Source: Pseudomonadota bacterium
Lineage (GTDB): Bacteria; Hydrothermota; 32-111; QNBC01
Direction of reading: 5' to 3'
NCBI GenBank assembly: GCA_011682715.1
Contig: JAACEC010000016.1
Coordinates: 1 to 14,671 of the forward strand
DNA length: 14,671 nucleotides
The first letter of the stretch is position 1. Each line of letters begins with the position of its first letter. Under the pieces are notes generated by a model. The model saw only the letters and a list, made by a program, of their open reading frames with translations. It was not told where the DNA came from and ran no database searches. A program made the position numbers and the translations under genes. Below are positions 13,552-14,671 of the stretch, one piece after another.

Positions 13552-14671
13552 TGTTCTCCAATCCGAATTTTTTAGCTAATCTCTTTACCAAGCCATCTAT
13601 TTTACCGTTCCCCAAAACAAATGTTATATTCATATCACCCGAAAAACAATACAGTGTGTTGCCCTTCTCTTTCCCGATTATTTCGTAGGTAGCATTTATT
13701 ATATCCATCTTATTCATTATACCGGCCCCGATTAGTGACACTGTTTTAATACCGTTAATCTTTACATTAGCGCGGGTATTCTTAACCAATTCTTTACCGA
13801 AGTTTTCAATATCCTTTTTATCATAATATGATAACAAAACGAACTCGTCAAAACCGCTTTCTTTTTTTACATCGGATATATGCAGCAACTCTACGGGGAA
13901 TGATTTCAGCAGTCTAAAGAATTTTTTTCTGTTACCATGACTTCCGTTATCTCCAAACCTGATATAAGCCGTATTATTTTTTACAATCACTGATTTTACA
14001 AATCCGCTTTCAATATTTGCCTTATCCTTTATCAATGTCCCTCCCGTTTGAGAATTTAACGATTTTACCCTTATAGGTAACGAAAATTTCGCCGCTATTT
14101 CGCATGCTCTATAATGTACCACATCCGCACCATATTTTGCCATAGTAATCGCTTCGGGATATTCTATCTCATCTATTAATTTGGGCTTCATAGAATACTT
14201 CGGTGGAATTGAATATATACCATCCACATCTTTGTACATTTCGCAAATATCAGCATTAAGCGCTGCTGCAATAGCAACAGCGGATGTATCCGACCCACCC
14301 CTTCCAAGTGTTGTTACCTCTTTATTTAAACTTACTCCCTGGAAACCTGCCGCTATTACAATCCTATCCTTTCCCAATTCTACTCTCACACGATCTCCGA
14401 GAACATTGAGGATATGCGCATTTGTGTGTTGATTGTCGGTAATCACACCAACTTGTGAACCGGTAAATGATATGGAATCTTCTCCTCGCTTTTGAATGGC
14501 AATTGACAGCATCGCCATGGAAATCCTCTCTCCTGCGGTCACAAGCATGTCGAGTTCCCTTTTAGGCGGTTCATTACTGATTTTATATGCCTGTTTATAC
14601 AGACGATTCGTAGTATCCCCCATTGCCGAAACCACAACAATCACTTTATTCCCTTTTCTTTTACTTTCAAC
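13538..14671 (-). CDS. lysC: Aspartate kinase (5' end outside window)
   Basis: First enzyme of the aspartate pathway, phosphorylating L-aspartate. The frame is open to the right edge; 377 residues are visible and about 40-50 N-terminal residues, including the KFGGTS motif, lie beyond it. Visible kinase motifs are VVVSAMGDTTNRL, FTGSQVGVITD, TLGRGGSDTSAVAIAAAL (nucleotide and substrate binding), EMYKDVDGIYS and MAKYGADVVHYRA. The C-terminal third should hold two ACT domains (starting near SVIVKNNTAYIRF, and IKTVSLIGAGI) that bind allosteric effectors such as lysine or threonine, but they are divergent, so effector specificity cannot be read. It is followed by asd with a 14-bp overlap. The symbol lysC is used in the generic monofunctional sense; no homoserine dehydrogenase is fused at the C-terminus. 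Confidence 0.94.
   Translation of the reverse strand, partial: VESKRKGNKVIVVVSAMGDTTNRLYKQAYKISNEPPKRELDMLVTAGERISMAMLSIAIQKRGEDSISFTGSQVGVITDNQHTNAHILNVLGDRVRVELGKDRIVIAAGFQGVSLNKEVTTLGRGGSDTSAVAIAAALNADICEMYKDVDGIYSIPPKYSMKPKLIDEIEYPEAITMAKYGADVVHYRACEIAAKFSLPIRVKSLNSQTGGTLIKDKANIESGFVKSVIVKNNTAYIRFGDNGSHGNRKKFFRLLKSFPVELLHISDVKKESGFDEFVLLSYYDKKDIENFGKELVKNTRANVKINGIKTVSLIGAGIMNKMDIINATYEIIGKEKGNTLYCFSGDMNITFVLGNGKIDGLVKRLAKKFGLENNETH

Noticed and set aside
1..14671. CRISPR arrays, insertion sequences, integrase sites or phage genes
   Set aside because: No regularly spaced repeats, transposase motifs or terminal inverted repeats were seen; the tRNA-Ala 3' end has no visible duplicate in the window.

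Overview
The window looks like ordinary chromosome from an A+T-rich, probably Gram-negative bacterium. MglA/MglB, a GWxTD-domain secreted protein, HPr kinase next to a short ribosome hibernation factor, and a Wlb-type sugar locus together recall poorly cultured lineages around the FCB group and WOR-3-like candidate phyla. That placement is an inference from gene content, not a measurement. TTG starts behind strong Shine-Dalgarno sequences occur three times (mglB, mglA and the chemoreceptor-like gene).

Layout: the left half is read on the + strand and the right half on the - strand. They converge and overlap by 17 bp near 7,318-7,334. (1) Bases 1-3542 are the end of a surface-polysaccharide cluster: a DegT-family aminotransferase (5' end outside the window), a Gfo/Idh/MocA sugar dehydrogenase, a polyprenyl-phosphate sugar-phosphate transferase and a left-handed-beta-helix acetyltransferase. 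The acetyltransferase is split by a 14-bp tandem duplication; removing one copy restores a perfect family reading frame. (2) Bases 3543-3755 carry a consensus promoter, tRNA-Ala(CGC) with the G3:U70 identity pair, and a small bacterial SRP RNA. (3) These lead into dnaX - ebfC/ybaB - recR, a conserved replication and repair cluster. (4) A second good promoter precedes mglB-mglA, which encode a polarity GTPase and its Roadblock-domain partner. (5) On the - strand, seven tightly packed genes run right to left: aspartate kinase (5' end outside the window), aspartate-semialdehyde dehydrogenase, a secreted GWxTD protein, L-aspartate oxidase (nadB), hpf, hprK, and a membrane protein with a degenerate chemoreceptor signalling tip.

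How the genes fit together: the first cluster should make a 3-acetamido sugar and load a sugar phosphate onto the lipid carrier. The central cluster supplies the clamp loader and RecR. The right-hand operon joins aspartate use (threonine/lysine/methionine and NAD branches) to stationary-phase and carbon-state regulators. The most notable observations are the duplication-split acetyltransferase, the chemoreceptor-like protein that has lost key trimer-contact residues and ends antisense inside mglA, and the GWxTD gene embedded between aspartate-pathway genes. No clear novel defence or mobile system, CRISPR array or insertion sequence was seen.
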